Positions 44,473 to 54,218 of a stretch of 64,000 nt of DNA are shown in pieces. The DNA is from Actinomarina sp002308095 (lineage in GTDB: Bacteria > Actinomycetota > Acidimicrobiia > Actinomarinales > Actinomarinaceae): the NCBI GenBank assembly GCA_045563135.1, contig JBJKUL010000001.1, positions 558,001-622,000 on the forward strand. The letters run 5' to 3'. The translations under genes were made by a program, and so were the position numbers. The notes under the pieces are model-generated. The model made no database searches and was not told the origin of the DNA. It worked only from the letters and a program-made list of their open reading frames with translations. Position 1 is the first letter of the stretch. Every line of letters starts with the position of its first letter.

Positions 44473-46116
44473 TTATATTAGTGCTGAAAAAATTAACTTT
44501 ATAAGGTTTCTTTTAGAATTATCAATTTGATAATACGTAAGATTTTTAAATACTCGGGCCCCCTTCTTATTTGAGGTAAACCATACAGGATCAATAAAAG
44601 GTAATTTAAATTTAGAATAAAGAACTCCCTTTTGCGGGGATTCAAAGAAAAATGCATTATGTACATAACCTTGTCCACTTTGTATATCTGAGTCCTTGTT
44701 TCCAGGAAAACCACCCCAGGGCATTGTGGGAATAATAAAACCCAATGCTGGCCATTCATTAATTGCCACTGTTCCATAATCTAAATTATCGATATAATTT
44801 TTGAGAATATGTTCATTTTTTTTAGATGAATAGTTTTTAATTAGAACAGCAATGCCAAGGTTTCCCCATAGGTCGTGGGTGACATAACTTATTGCTTTAT
44901 TAGAGAAATCTGTTTCGTCTTCGTATTCAATTTCTTTAAAAAATAGTGTTGAAGACCAGACTTCATTATTTTCGAAGTGATCATTAACTTCTAGATCTTT
45001 TGTTAAATGTGGTGTTGCACAAGATAAGTCATTTACTTGTGTGAACTTATTATCGGATTTTAATGTTGTAAGTGTTTCAATACTATTTGGATAATAGGCT
45101 AAACGGTCCTTCTCTTTAGAAAGTTGTTTTTTAATTTCATGTATTAACGATGGTGTATGTCTCCAGTCTTTAGGTAAAACAATTACTTGAGCTGCTATAC
45201 AATTAAATCCATTATTGTTTAGTTTTGCTGTTGCTATTTTCCGAGCTTGATATTTTATTTCAGATTTACTCCAATTTCCTGGATGTATTATAAAAGGAGT
45301 TACATTGCCTAATTCAGTTGTGAAGGGTTTTTTATTTAATTTTTGTAATGTTTTTTTACCTTTATCACTCTCTGACAGCAACCTACCGTAAACTATATTC
45401 TCGTAAGTTTTATCAGATCCTGTTAGATGCATATTTGTTACCCCAGCATGATTAGTCATATATTGTGAAATATCTATATTCCCTTTTGTAACAATCATGA
45501 ATCCTTTATTTATAAAGTTTTCGAAAACTTTTTCAAACACTGGTAGAAGATAATCATTAACTGGATTTAGCTTAAGCAAAATAGTATGTCTGTTGACAAC
45601 CATGTCATAGATCGTATCTAGAAGTGGTATTGATGAAACGTTACCTGCACCAAGTATTAGAGTTATCCCCTTTTTAAATCCTAATCTGTTACCAAATCCT
45701 CTTGTTTCAACTATTGTTTTAGGCGTCATGTTTTTATTAAAATGAACATCAGCCTTGATAAAAGGAAATAATAATTTTTCTATATTTTTATTTGGAAAAA
45801 CTTGGATTCTATTGTTTTTAATCCGAGCTTCATTAACTAAAGATGCATTATCTGAAGTTAAATAATCTATATAATACTGAAGCCCTATTGTTGAAGCAAA
45901 AGGGCCTCCTAACCACTCTTCTCCTTCAGCAACAGTATTCTTTACCCCTTTATTGTCTGAGCCAATTGTTGCCCAGAAATATGCTACACCTTTAATGTTT
46001 TGAATTGACTCCTCAAACATAGAAGCTAATTCTTTATTTGATAGTTCTGAAAAAGCTTGAGAATTTAACCGTAAAGTTGCTATATTTCTATCTACTTCTA
46101 AGGTTGAAACTGCCAT
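44473..46116 (-). CDS. Aldehyde dehydrogenase-superfamily protein
   Basis: The 547-residue protein has the cofactor-binding region LILGAGNVSSIPLLDTIYDM (about 151-170), a MHLTGSD segment near 228-234 (family F.GS), the Glu motif ELGNVTPFII near 265-274 and the nucleophile region GFNCIAAQVIV near 302-312 (family GQ.C.a..r). The N-terminal 90 residues are unlike classical ALDHs. The substrate is unclear; it lies 9 nt after gcvPB, perhaps linking one-carbon or aldehyde oxidation to glycine metabolism. TAGACT 6 nt before the ATG may give it its own promoter. Confidence 0.8.
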   Translation of the reverse strand: MAVSTLEVDRNIATLRLNSQAFSELSNKELASMFEESIQNIKGVAYFWATIGSDNKGVKNTVAEGEEWLGGPFASTIGLQYYIDYLTSDNASLVNEARIKNNRIQVFPNKNIEKLLFPFIKADVHFNKNMTPKTIVETRGFGNRLGFKKGITLILGAGNVSSIPLLDTIYDMVVNRHTILLKLNPVNDYLLPVFEKVFENFINKGFMIVTKGNIDISQYMTNHAGVTNMHLTGSDKTYENIVYGRLLSESDKGKKTLQKLNKKPFTTELGNVTPFIIHPGNWSKSEIKYQARKIATAKLNNNGFNCIAAQVIVLPKDWRHTPSLIHEIKKQLSKEKDRLAYYPNSIETLTTLKSDNKFTQVNDLSCATPHLTKDLEVNDHFENNEVWSSTLFFKEIEYEDETDFSNKAISYVTHDLWGNLGIAVLIKNYSSKKNEHILKNYIDNLDYGTVAINEWPALGFIIPTMPWGGFPGNKDSDIQSGQGYVHNAFFFESPQKGVLYSKFKLPFIDPVWFTSNKKGARVFKNLTYYQIDNSKRNLIKLIFSALI

Positions 46117-46125
46117 ACCAACAGT

Positions 46126-47631
46126 CTATTCAGTTAATTCAAGAAGTTCAAAATCTCCCCAGTGGACAGTAAGGTGTTTTGCAGGAATTAACTCATTGGG
46201 TCTACCTACAGGTAAGTTTTTAGGATAATCCGCAAGATTCACGCCTGGTGCTGATAATTCTTCAACTATAAGTTTAATACTTTCAGCTAGATCATCTAAA
46301 GTTTCAACGGTTTGAGTTTCAGTTGGTTCAAACATTAATGCTTCTTCAACGATTAATGGAAAGTAAATTGTTGGAGAGTGAAACCCCTTGTCTAATAGAG
46401 CTTTTCCCACATCGTAAGCCTTTATTTTGTGAGATTTTTTGAGATCTTTTACAGTAGCAACGAATTCATGCATGCATGGTTCATCATATGCTAATGGAAG
46501 ATATTTAGAAACTTTAGAGCTAAGATATCTGGCATTCAGAACAGCATAAGCACCAAGTGTATCAAGTCCTTCCTTACCTAATAGTTTCATGTATACGAGA
46601 GCACGTAAAGCAACTAAAAAATTGCCATGGTAACCGTGCATTCTGCCAATACTAAATTTTGGTTTATACCAGTCATATTTTTCATTATCTTTTATGACAA
46701 TCGGACCAGGTAGATACTCTCTTAGAAAATCTTTTACAGCAACAGGTCCAGAACCAGGTCCACCACCTCCATGAGGTGTTGCGAAGGTTTTATGTAAATT
46801 AGAATGCACTATATCAAAGCCCATATCCCCCGGTCTGCAAACACCAACTATTGCATTTAAATTAGCTCCATCATAATATAACAAACCTCCGGCATCATGA
46901 ATTATGTTTGATATTGTAAGAATTTCCTCTTCAAATAGCCCACCTGTGTTTGGATTGGTAAGCATTAATCCAGCAGTATTTTGGTTAACAAGTGATCGCA
47001 AATCTTCAATATTAACCATTCCACGTTCATCTGTTGCGACTTCAACTACATTAAAACCTGCCATTTTTGCAGATGCTGGATTGGTGCCATGAGCAGAATC
47101 AGGAACAATAATGTCAACTTTGTGTTCTAAATTTTGTTGTTCTAGATATTTTTTTATAATTAATAAACCAGTGAGTTCCCCAGAAGCACCAGCAGGAGGT
47201 TGGAAACTTGCGTGATCCATTCCAGTAATTTCAATAAGATAGCTTTCTAAAATATTAAGAATTTTTAATGACCCTTGTGTAAATTCTGAGGGGGTCGCTG
47301 GATGAGTATTTGAATAATTTGGAATTGAAGCTACATAATCTGCAAATCTTGGATTATATTTCATCGTACAAGAGCCTAAAGGATAAAAACCAAGGTCAAC
47401 TGCGAAGTTTCTATGTGCTAAGCGTGAATAATGCATCACTAGGTCATGTTCAGAGACTTCAGGAAGTGGAGCCTTTTCATTCTTAATAGCAGGATGATTT
47501 AAATCTACTTCAGGAACATCTAATTTAGGATATTTAGAGGCTCTTCTGCCTGGTCTAGAAAGTTCTCTTATAGTAGGTTCAGCACTACCTCCAACTAAAG
47601 GTAGTGAACTTGCATTACCACCGCTAACCAT
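46126..47631 (-). CDS. gcvPB: Glycine dehydrogenase (decarboxylating) subunit 2
   Basis: This PLP-bearing half of the P protein decarboxylates glycine and passes the aminomethyl group to GcvH. The 501-residue protein has FYPLGSCTMKYNPR near 81-94, HGTNPASAKMAG near 178-189, the PLP lysine motif SNLHKTFATPHGGGGPG near 275-291 and a C-terminal HLTVHWGDFE. It overlaps gcvPA by 8 nt. Split GcvP is usual in Firmicutes, Thermotoga and archaea, less so in actinobacteria, which mostly carry the long single-chain form. Confidence 0.96.
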   Translation of the reverse strand: MVSGGNASSLPLVGGSAEPTIRELSRPGRRASKYPKLDVPEVDLNHPAIKNEKAPLPEVSEHDLVMHYSRLAHRNFAVDLGFYPLGSCTMKYNPRFADYVASIPNYSNTHPATPSEFTQGSLKILNILESYLIEITGMDHASFQPPAGASGELTGLLIIKKYLEQQNLEHKVDIIVPDSAHGTNPASAKMAGFNVVEVATDERGMVNIEDLRSLVNQNTAGLMLTNPNTGGLFEEEILTISNIIHDAGGLLYYDGANLNAIVGVCRPGDMGFDIVHSNLHKTFATPHGGGGPGSGPVAVKDFLREYLPGPIVIKDNEKYDWYKPKFSIGRMHGYHGNFLVALRALVYMKLLGKEGLDTLGAYAVLNARYLSSKVSKYLPLAYDEPCMHEFVATVKDLKKSHKIKAYDVGKALLDKGFHSPTIYFPLIVEEALMFEPTETQTVETLDDLAESIKLIVEELSAPGVNLADYPKNLPVGRPNELIPAKHLTVHWGDFELLELTE

Positions 47632-48931
47632 TGTTGACCTCCGTAAAAAGTTTTAAATAGTCATCTATTTCTTTTTTAGTTCTTTTTTCTGTAACAGCAA
47701 CCAATAATTCATTATCTGAGTATTTAATTCCAGCTAAAATACCATTACTACCCATATATGTTAAGACGTTTGAAACAGGAACTTTAGTTTCAACTAGGAA
47801 CTCTCTTAAAGATGATTCATCATTTTTAAGTTTAAATCCTGATTTTTTTAATTCATTTTTCATATATGTTGCTTTTTGTATAGCTTGGTATCCAACTTGA
47901 TAAATACCCTCAGGTCCCATCCAGGATAGATGTATCGCAGATCCGATTGCGTTTAAGGTTTGATTGGTGCAAATATTTGAAGATGCTTTTTCACGACGAA
48001 TATCTTGCTCTCTAGCTCTTAGTGTCATAACGTAAGTTTTCTTATGATTATTATCAATAGTCTCACCTATAATTCTTCCAGGTACTAATCTCGCTAAATC
48101 TTTTTTAGTAGCAAACCAGCCCACTGTTGGTCCTCCAAAAGATAACGGAGTACCTATAGATTGTCCTTCGGCTACAACTATATCGAAACCCATGGAACCA
48201 GGTGTTTTAAGAACTCCTAACATAGAAGGATCCACATAGCATATTGTTATTATTCCCTTGTCTTGTGCTTTTTTGACTAGTTCAGTTAAGTCTTGAGCAG
48301 AACCTTCATAGTGAGGAAATGAAACAACAAATGCGGCATCTTGATCAGTAAATTCATACTCTTCTGGAAAAAGATAATTTTCTAATTGCACATATTTTAA
48401 ATTAAATTTTTTAGAGTCAATTAATGTATTGATTACTTCTTTGCTGTTTGGGTTAAAACCACTGGAAACAACAACATTGTCACGTTTAGTTTTGTTTATA
48501 GCTACAGATATAGCTTCAGCTATTGAGGTAGCTCCGTCGTAAAGGGATGCATTTGCTAATTCCATTTCTGTTAAATCGCAAACAAGAGATTGAAATTCAA
48601 ATAAGACCTGAAGTATTCCTTGAGAAATTTCTGCTTGGTAAGGAGTATATGATGTCATAAACTCAGGTCTCATAGTGAGGGATTTTACTGTGGGAGGAAG
48701 ATAAACATCGTAGTGTCCACCGCCAGCAAAACATGTAAGAGATGATGTGTTAAGTGATGCAATATCTTCAAAGTAGTCTGTAGCTTCTAGCTCTGATAAA
48801 GAGTCTTCAACATCTAATCCATTCTTGATAAGAAGTTCATCAGGGATGTGGGCAAATAAGTCATCAAGTGAAGAAATTTTTAATTCTTCAAAAATAATGT
48901 TTAAATCTATATTTGAGTGAGGAACGAACAT
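47624..48931 (-). CDS. gcvPA: Glycine dehydrogenase (decarboxylating) subunit 1
   Basis: This is the non-catalytic partner of gcvPB in the split P protein. The 435-residue protein has GGGHYDVYLPPTVKSL near 70-85, TSYTPYQAEISQGILQVLFE near 93-112 (family aYTPYQaE.sqG.Lq), and ASSNICTNQTLNAIGSAIHL near 323-342. Motifs agree with the family. It shares 1 nt with the gcvT stop. Confidence 0.96.
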   Translation of the reverse strand: MFVPHSNIDLNIIFEELKISSLDDLFAHIPDELLIKNGLDVEDSLSELEATDYFEDIASLNTSSLTCFAGGGHYDVYLPPTVKSLTMRPEFMTSYTPYQAEISQGILQVLFEFQSLVCDLTEMELANASLYDGATSIAEAISVAINKTKRDNVVVSSGFNPNSKEVINTLIDSKKFNLKYVQLENYLFPEEYEFTDQDAAFVVSFPHYEGSAQDLTELVKKAQDKGIITICYVDPSMLGVLKTPGSMGFDIVVAEGQSIGTPLSFGGPTVGWFATKKDLARLVPGRIIGETIDNNHKKTYVMTLRAREQDIRREKASSNICTNQTLNAIGSAIHLSWMGPEGIYQVGYQAIQKATYMKNELKKSGFKLKNDESSLREFLVETKVPVSNVLTYMGSNGILAGIKYSDNELLVAVTEKRTKKEIDDYLKLFTEVNNG

Positions 48932-49953
48932 TAACTTAAAAACCTTTTCTTCATAATTTTACCTTCAACCAATTTACCACGGATATCAAATTCTAATAAA
49001 TCAGTTGAAGGTTGGTTTTTGAACAAAGCAAAACCAATTGACTTTTTAAGAATTGGAGAATAGTTACCAGATGTTACAACTCCAGGAACACTCCCTGCTT
49101 TAACATTTGTGCCCGTTCTGGCTATCGACCTAGAGTCAATAGTAAATTTTTTTAAAATCTGGTGATTACCAGAACTTATTTGTTCCTTGATAACATCAGA
49201 ACCTAAAAAGTCATTTTTATTAGAGACTGTCCATTTTAAACCAGCTTCTATTGGTGTAATATCTTGTGACAGCTCAAAGCCATACAAAGGTAGGGATGCT
49301 TCTAGACGAAGTGTATCTCTCGCTCCAAGACCACAAGGTTTTGCTTCACTTGAGGTAAGAAAATTCATCAAATTCTCTAAGTTATCAAGAGAAACCATTA
49401 TCTCTAAACCTTCTTCACCTGTATAGCCAGTCCTAGCGTATGTATAGTGATCGGTCTTTATACAAGAAAATACATTTGGTATTTCTATTAAATTACTCAT
49501 AAGATTTAGTGAGTTTGGTCCTTGAACTGCTATCAATGCTGTTGATTCTGTAATTACATTTATTGAAATTGAGTGTTCTTTTAAGTGGTTAATAACTTTT
49601 GTTGAATTAGCTGCATTGCAAATTAGAACAATGTGATCACTAAATTTCCAAAATATAACGTCATCTATTGCACAACCATTACTGTCTGTAAATATTGAAT
49701 ACAGTGCTTTACCTTCATTTAAATTTTCGATATCTGAACATATTAATTTGCTGAGTTTATCAATCTCTGTACTTTGAATTTCGATTCTTCCCATGTGAGA
49801 TACATCAAAGAAACCGTTATCAGTGCGCACGTAATTATGTTCTTTTATTGTTCCATCATAAGAAAATGGCATTGACCAACCAGCAAAGTCTATAAATTTT
49901 GCTTTATTTTTAACGTGGTATGTATGTAGTGGAGATAATAAAGAATCTGGCAT
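48931..49953 (-). CDS. gcvT: Aminomethyltransferase (glycine cleavage T protein)
   Basis: GcvT moves the methylene group to tetrahydrofolate and releases ammonia. The 340-residue protein has KFIDFAGWSMPFSYDGTIKE near 19-38 (family l.dFaGw.mPv.Y..i..eH), FFDVSHMGRIEI near 48-59, YTGEEGLEI near 178-186 and GLGARDTLRLEASLPLYGFE near 207-226. It is slightly shorter than the usual 360. Neighbours gcvH (abutting, 0 nt) and gcvPA. Confidence 0.96.
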   Translation of the reverse strand: MPDSLLSPLHTYHVKNKAKFIDFAGWSMPFSYDGTIKEHNYVRTDNGFFDVSHMGRIEIQSTEIDKLSKLICSDIENLNEGKALYSIFTDSNGCAIDDVIFWKFSDHIVLICNAANSTKVINHLKEHSISINVITESTALIAVQGPNSLNLMSNLIEIPNVFSCIKTDHYTYARTGYTGEEGLEIMVSLDNLENLMNFLTSSEAKPCGLGARDTLRLEASLPLYGFELSQDITPIEAGLKWTVSNKNDFLGSDVIKEQISSGNHQILKKFTIDSRSIARTGTNVKAGSVPGVVTSGNYSPILKKSIGFALFKNQPSTDLLEFDIRGKLVEGKIMKKRFLS

Positions 49954-50316
49954 TTAAGAAATAAATGTTTCATACTCTTGATAAAGCATGCCAGTATCTT
50001 CAAGATTCTTTACTTCAGCTTTAACCATCCATCCATCTCCACACGGATCAGTGTTGATAACTTCTGGCTCAGATTCTAATCTTGCATTAACTTCGGTAAT
50101 AACACAATCCATAGGAGCATATGCTTCAGCTACAGTTTTGGTTGCTTCAACTTCTACCATTGAATCCCCTTTTGAAAATTCATCTCCTACCTCGGGTAAG
50201 GTTACAAAAACTATGTCACCTAATTCACCCTGAGCATAATCAGAAATTCCTATTGTTATTGTGTTTTCAGAAAGCGAATACCACTCATGTGTTTCTAAAT
50301 ATTTTTTTTCAGTCAT
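49954..50316 (-). CDS. gcvH: Glycine cleavage system H protein
   Basis: GcvH is the lipoyl carrier of the complex. The 120-residue protein has YAQGELGDIVFVTLPEVGDE near 27-46, and EVEATKTVAEAYAP with the lipoyl acceptor at Lys60, then NTDPCGDGWMVK. A Shine-Dalgarno AGGAG (50321-50325) lies 4 nt before the ATG, overlapping the end of the SDR gene, so translation is SD-driven rather than leaderless. No glycine riboswitch is visible upstream. Confidence 0.96.
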   Translation of the reverse strand: MTEKKYLETHEWYSLSENTITIGISDYAQGELGDIVFVTLPEVGDEFSKGDSMVEVEATKTVAEAYAPMDCVITEVNARLESEPEVINTDPCGDGWMVKAEVKNLEDTGMLYQEYETFIS

Positions 50317-50323
50317 AAATCTC

Positions 50324-51034
50324 CTATCTTGGCTTTACTGTTGAAAATCCTCCATCAACGTGGATGGTTTGGCCTGTTATCCATTTTGAATCATCAGAAA
50401 GTAGCCATCTTACTACTGGAATTATATCACTTGAATCCCCTATTTTTGGAATGGGATGCATAGATTTTGAGACCTCCACTGCTGATTCGGAAGCGAGTAT
50501 TTTTTGGGACATATTTGAGTCCATAATACTTGGAGCAATTGCATTAACTCTTAGGTTATCTTTAGCATAACTTGCTGCTGCTGATCTTACGAAGCCTTCA
50601 ATTCCTGCTTTTGCAGCAGATATTAACTCATGGTTCGATAAACCCTTAGTTGCGGCAACAGATGAGAAAAATATTGCAGAACCGTTTTTCATTTTTCTGG
50701 CGAATGCTGATAAAAGGTAATACGATGAAAATAAATTAGTATTAATAACATCGTTAAAATCTTCAATTGTAGATCCATGCAAAGGTTTTAAATGAATAGA
50801 TCCTATACAATTTATTAGTCCTGTTATCTCATCAATTTCTATAGTTTGTGAGTATGCTTTTGTGGGCATCGGATTGGTTAAATCTAGAGTGCTGTATGTA
50901 GCGTCTATTTCATCTGCTAAGGTACTGAGTTTTTCTACACTTCTACCAATTAAGTGTATCTTAGAACTTTTTGATAATTCCCTAGCTATTGCTGAACCCG
51001 TAGTTCCAGTAGCGCCTGCAATAATATATGTCAT
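50324..51034 (-). CDS. Short-chain dehydrogenase/reductase
   Basis: The 236-residue classical SDR has the NAD(P) motif GATGTTGSA (8-16), NCIGSIHLKPL near 75-85 (normally NnAg), Ser in FFSSVAATKGLSNHELISAA near 121-140 with the active Lys (AAKAGIEG) after it; the usual Tyr of YxxxK is replaced in the reading L(I)SAAK. The absence of that Tyr may mean reduced or altered chemistry. It ends with HVDGG. It is first gene of a minus-strand run leading into gcvH (7 nt). Confidence 0.86.
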   Translation of the reverse strand: MTYIIAGATGTTGSAIARELSKSSKIHLIGRSVEKLSTLADEIDATYSTLDLTNPMPTKAYSQTIEIDEITGLINCIGSIHLKPLHGSTIEDFNDVINTNLFSSYYLLSAFARKMKNGSAIFFSSVAATKGLSNHELISAAKAGIEGFVRSAAASYAKDNLRVNAIAPSIMDSNMSQKILASESAVEVSKSMHPIPKIGDSSDIIPVVRWLLSDDSKWITGQTIHVDGGFSTVKPR

Positions 51035-51058
51035 GTTGATATATTAATAAGTAGTTGT

Positions 51059-52327
51059 TTAATCAGTAAATGAATTTGTTCTTGAAACTTTGCCAAACCA
51101 ATAAGCAGATTGGTGTGGTTTTCTTGCAAAAGTATCTCTATCTATTTCTACAAGGCCGAAATTCATATTGTAACCAAGATCCCATTCAAAATTATCTAGA
51201 AGTGACCAGTATAAGTAACCTATTACCTTGTCTGATCCTTGATTGTATTCGTGTACATCTTTCAATACATCTTTAACAAACTCGATTCGTTCATCATCAT
51301 TATCTGTAGCAATACCGTTTTCTGTAATGAATATATCTTTATCAGGGAATTTTTCATGTATTCTATGGAGATTATATTTAATAGCTTCAGGCCTATACTC
51401 GTATCCCATTTTTGTTTTGCGTACAGACTTAGCAACATAATCATTTCTTCCTGAGAACGCATCTAAGAATAGAGGGAATATTCTATTTCTTAAAAAAGGG
51501 ATTTTGATAAGAAAGGCTGCAACAGAGCGATATATTAGATTGGGACTCGTTCTTTTAATCGAATACGTTTGTAAACCTATAAAATCATCTTGATCTGATG
51601 CAAAAAAGAATTTATCTTCGAGATGATATTTAAGATATTGATTAAATACACTTTTATCTTTATCATCCCATTCGTGAAGAGCGTGAGTCATACCAACTTT
51701 GGCATTACTATTTTTATTTTTAATTACTTCTAAAGATTGTTTGTGTGCATTTATTATATTTTCAGAAGCAGAAATAAATATTTTTTCATTTCTAATCCCA
51801 GGAGGAAATTTAGCTTTAGAGAAATATCCAAACATACTAAAAATACCGGGTTCATTAATTGTATTGTAATATACAACTTCAGAAGGAAGATAATCCATCA
51901 TTTTCGATACATAATCGACAAATGCATCAGTAGTTTTAGAGGAGGCCCAGTATCCATATTTAGCAAGCCAATCTGGTGAAGTGAAGTGATGGAAAGTGAT
52001 TATTGGAGTAATATTTTTTGACAAAAGTTGTTTTGATTTTTCAACATAATATTCAATCTCTTCTTCGTTAAAAATATTTTCTTCTGGCTGTATCCTGCTC
52101 CATTCCATAGAAAATCGGAAAGCTTTAATACCTAATTTTTCAAGTAAATTAATATCGTCTTCTAAATACTCATAATGTTTACATGCTTCATTACATGGTT
52201 CTGCGCATACTGTGTTCACCTTATTTTCCCAGTGAGTCCAGTCATTATTGTAGATGCCACCTTCCACTTGATATGAAGCAACCGCAGTTCCAAATATGAA
52301 ATCATCCGAAAATTTATAATCAATCAT
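51059..52327 (-). CDS. Glycoside hydrolase family 1 (beta-glucosidase-like)
   Basis: The 422-residue retaining glycosidase starts FSDDFIFGTAVASYQVEGG (6-24), with FRFSMEWSRIQP (70-81), acid/base Glu159 in TINEPG and nucleophile Glu336 in FITENGIA, and a late GYLYWSLLDNFEW. No signal peptide is present, so it acts on imported oligosaccharides or glycosides. Sugar specificity is not deducible. It overlaps the DoxX-like gene by 8 nt. Confidence 0.94.
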   Translation of the reverse strand: MIDYKFSDDFIFGTAVASYQVEGGIYNNDWTHWENKVNTVCAEPCNEACKHYEYLEDDINLLEKLGIKAFRFSMEWSRIQPEENIFNEEEIEYYVEKSKQLLSKNITPIITFHHFTSPDWLAKYGYWASSKTTDAFVDYVSKMMDYLPSEVVYYNTINEPGIFSMFGYFSKAKFPPGIRNEKIFISASENIINAHKQSLEVIKNKNSNAKVGMTHALHEWDDKDKSVFNQYLKYHLEDKFFFASDQDDFIGLQTYSIKRTSPNLIYRSVAAFLIKIPFLRNRIFPLFLDAFSGRNDYVAKSVRKTKMGYEYRPEAIKYNLHRIHEKFPDKDIFITENGIATDNDDERIEFVKDVLKDVHEYNQGSDKVIGYLYWSLLDNFEWDLGYNMNFGLVEIDRDTFARKPHQSAYWFGKVSRTNSFTD

Positions 52328-52688
52328 AACGATAAATAATATATGTAATAGCTATATATGCAACCTGAATTATGAATCTATAAAAGTGTTGTAGATTAGT
52401 GAATGTACGATTTCCGTATGGTAAACCCTCAATCCAAACATACAAATTTGCGCCATAAATTATTACTAAAAAAATAATCATAAATAATGCAGCTTCGTTT
52501 TTGTATTTAGTCAGAAACAATAGAGGAACCACAATTTCCAATACGCCGGTGAATTGGTGCACAAATCGTGGCATCGGTATGAAAGTTGGGACTAAAGCAT
52601 CATAGAATGAGGGGTTTAAAAAATGATTTATACCTGCAAATACAAAAAATACAATATATGCATATGTAATTAACTTAATTACATCCAA
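52320..52688 (-). CDS. DoxX-like membrane protein
   Basis: The 122-residue protein has four hydrophobic helices (about 5-21, 42-60, 68-86, 104-119). FAGINHFLNPSFYDALVPTF (about 17-36) and the G-x-x-E in FTGVLEIVVPL (about 46-56) match the DoxX/MauE-like group (family aG..HF..p..y..ivP.f and tG..Ei). Its function is uncertain; some relatives take part in redox complexes. It overlaps glpK by 10 nt. Confidence 0.75.
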   Translation of the reverse strand: MDVIKLITYAYIVFFVFAGINHFLNPSFYDALVPTFIPMPRFVHQFTGVLEIVVPLLFLTKYKNEAALFMIIFLVIIYGANLYVWIEGLPYGNRTFTNLQHFYRFIIQVAYIAITYIIYRYD

Positions 52689-54145
52689 TTTTTTGCTTTC
52701 TCTATGGCTTTATTCCAACGTGATAGATAATTTTCACGCAATTTTCCATTCATATTTGGAGCCCATGTTTGGCTTCTATTAACTTTGTTAACAATACTCT
52801 CTAAAGGTATCTGATTAATAAAATAAAAAGAAGCTAACGCAGCACCAAAAGCAGTTACTTCTTTTATTTTTAACGATTGTATATTTAAATCGCTTATATC
52901 AGATTGAAACTGCATAAGAAGATTATTGGCAGTCATACCCCCGTCAACAGATATTGATGAAAGTTTTAAATTTAAATCCAATTCAAACGCTTTTGTTAAC
53001 TCATAGTTTTGAAATCCAACAGACTCTAAAACAGCCCTTGCAATATGTGATTTATTTGAGTGTCCTGTCATACCAACAAGTGTTCCACGAGCAGTTGGAT
53101 CCCAATGTGGAGAAAATAGTCCTGAAAATGCTGGAACGAAATATACTCCCCCATTATCTTTTACTAAAAGTGCTAATTTTTCGATATCAGAACTTTTGTC
53201 TATTAACCCTATATTATCTCTTAACCATTGAACAGATGAGCCAGCAACAGCAACGGAACCTTCAAGTGCATAAACTGGAGGTTTGCCCTCAATTTGATAA
53301 CCAACAGTAGAAATTAGACCATTATTTGAAGAAATGATTTCATTGCCTGTATTGACTAAAAGGAAACAACCCGTTCCATATGTATTTTTACTGTCTCCTA
53401 CCTTGAATGCTTTATGCCCAAATAAAGAGGCTTGCTGATCACCAAGAACAGCTGTAATAGGTACATTTTTAATAATAGATGTATCTTCTGCAAAACAATA
53501 CATTGATGGCTTTATTTCAGGGAGTGAAGATTTTGGTATATTAAAATACTCTATAATTTTTGGATTCCAAGAAAGAGTTTCTAAATCAAAAATAAGTGTA
53601 CGACTTGCATTGGTAACATCCGTTAGATGTTTACCTGTTAATTTATAAAGTATCCATGAATCAATTGTACCGAAACATAAGTCCTCATTTTCAGCAGCGA
53701 ATTTAACATCGTCTACATTTCTTAATAGCCATAAAATTTTCGATAATGAAAAATAAGTAGCAACTGGAAGACCTGTATTTTTAAAATCAGATTGCAATTC
53801 ATTAATTTCAACTATTTCATCACAAATATCTTGTGTTCTAGTGTCTTGCCAAACTATTGCATTGTAAAATGGCTTACCTGTTGATTTTGACCAAGCAACA
53901 GTTGTTTCTCTTTGATTAGTAATTCCTATTGAAGAAAGTTTATTCAGATCAAACTTTTTAGCTACTTCTGATATACAAGTACTGACGCTCTCCCATATTT
54001 CGTCGGGATTGTGTTCAACGTAATTTGGTTCAGGGTAAATTTGTTCAATTTCAATTTGGTGAATGGCAATCTGATTTTCTTCGCTATCAAATATAGCAAA
54101 TCTTGTACTTGTTGTACCTTGATCAATTGCACCAAAATATTCCAT
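52679..54145 (-). CDS. glpK: Glycerol kinase
   Basis: GlpK phosphorylates glycerol to sn-glycerol 3-phosphate. The 488-residue FGGY kinase begins FGAIDQGTTSTRF (4-16), has TNQRETTVAW (about 76-85), FGTIDSWILYKLTG (about 160-173), TYGTGCFLLVNTG, a GSVAVAGSSVQWLRD segment near 291-305 and FSPHWDPTARGTLVGMT near 340-356. Length is typical. TATAAT lies 6 nt before the ATG. glpF, glpD and glpR are absent nearby. Confidence 0.96.
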   Translation of the reverse strand: MEYFGAIDQGTTSTRFAIFDSEENQIAIHQIEIEQIYPEPNYVEHNPDEIWESVSTCISEVAKKFDLNKLSSIGITNQRETTVAWSKSTGKPFYNAIVWQDTRTQDICDEIVEINELQSDFKNTGLPVATYFSLSKILWLLRNVDDVKFAAENEDLCFGTIDSWILYKLTGKHLTDVTNASRTLIFDLETLSWNPKIIEYFNIPKSSLPEIKPSMYCFAEDTSIIKNVPITAVLGDQQASLFGHKAFKVGDSKNTYGTGCFLLVNTGNEIISSNNGLISTVGYQIEGKPPVYALEGSVAVAGSSVQWLRDNIGLIDKSSDIEKLALLVKDNGGVYFVPAFSGLFSPHWDPTARGTLVGMTGHSNKSHIARAVLESVGFQNYELTKAFELDLNLKLSSISVDGGMTANNLLMQFQSDISDLNIQSLKIKEVTAFGAALASFYFINQIPLESIVNKVNRSQTWAPNMNGKLRENYLSRWNKAIEKAKNWM

Positions 54146-54157
54146 GTAATAATTATA
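54146..54157 (-). promoter_or_regulatory. Leaderless-type promoter of glpK
   Basis: On the minus strand TATAAT (54152-54157) is followed by TATTAC and the ATG at 54145. The space to the divergent TSUP gene is 73 nt and holds both promoters. Confidence 0.65.
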
Positions 54158-54218
54158 ACAAGTCAGTTTTTTCTTAATTTTAATAACTTCATTAATAAAT
54201 ACTCTTTAAAGTACTTGT

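Noticed and set aside
50317..51058. Glycine riboswitch before gcvH
   Set aside because: gcvH follows an SDR gene after 7 nt, and the 24-nt gap before the SDR is too short; no aptamer-like structure was seen.
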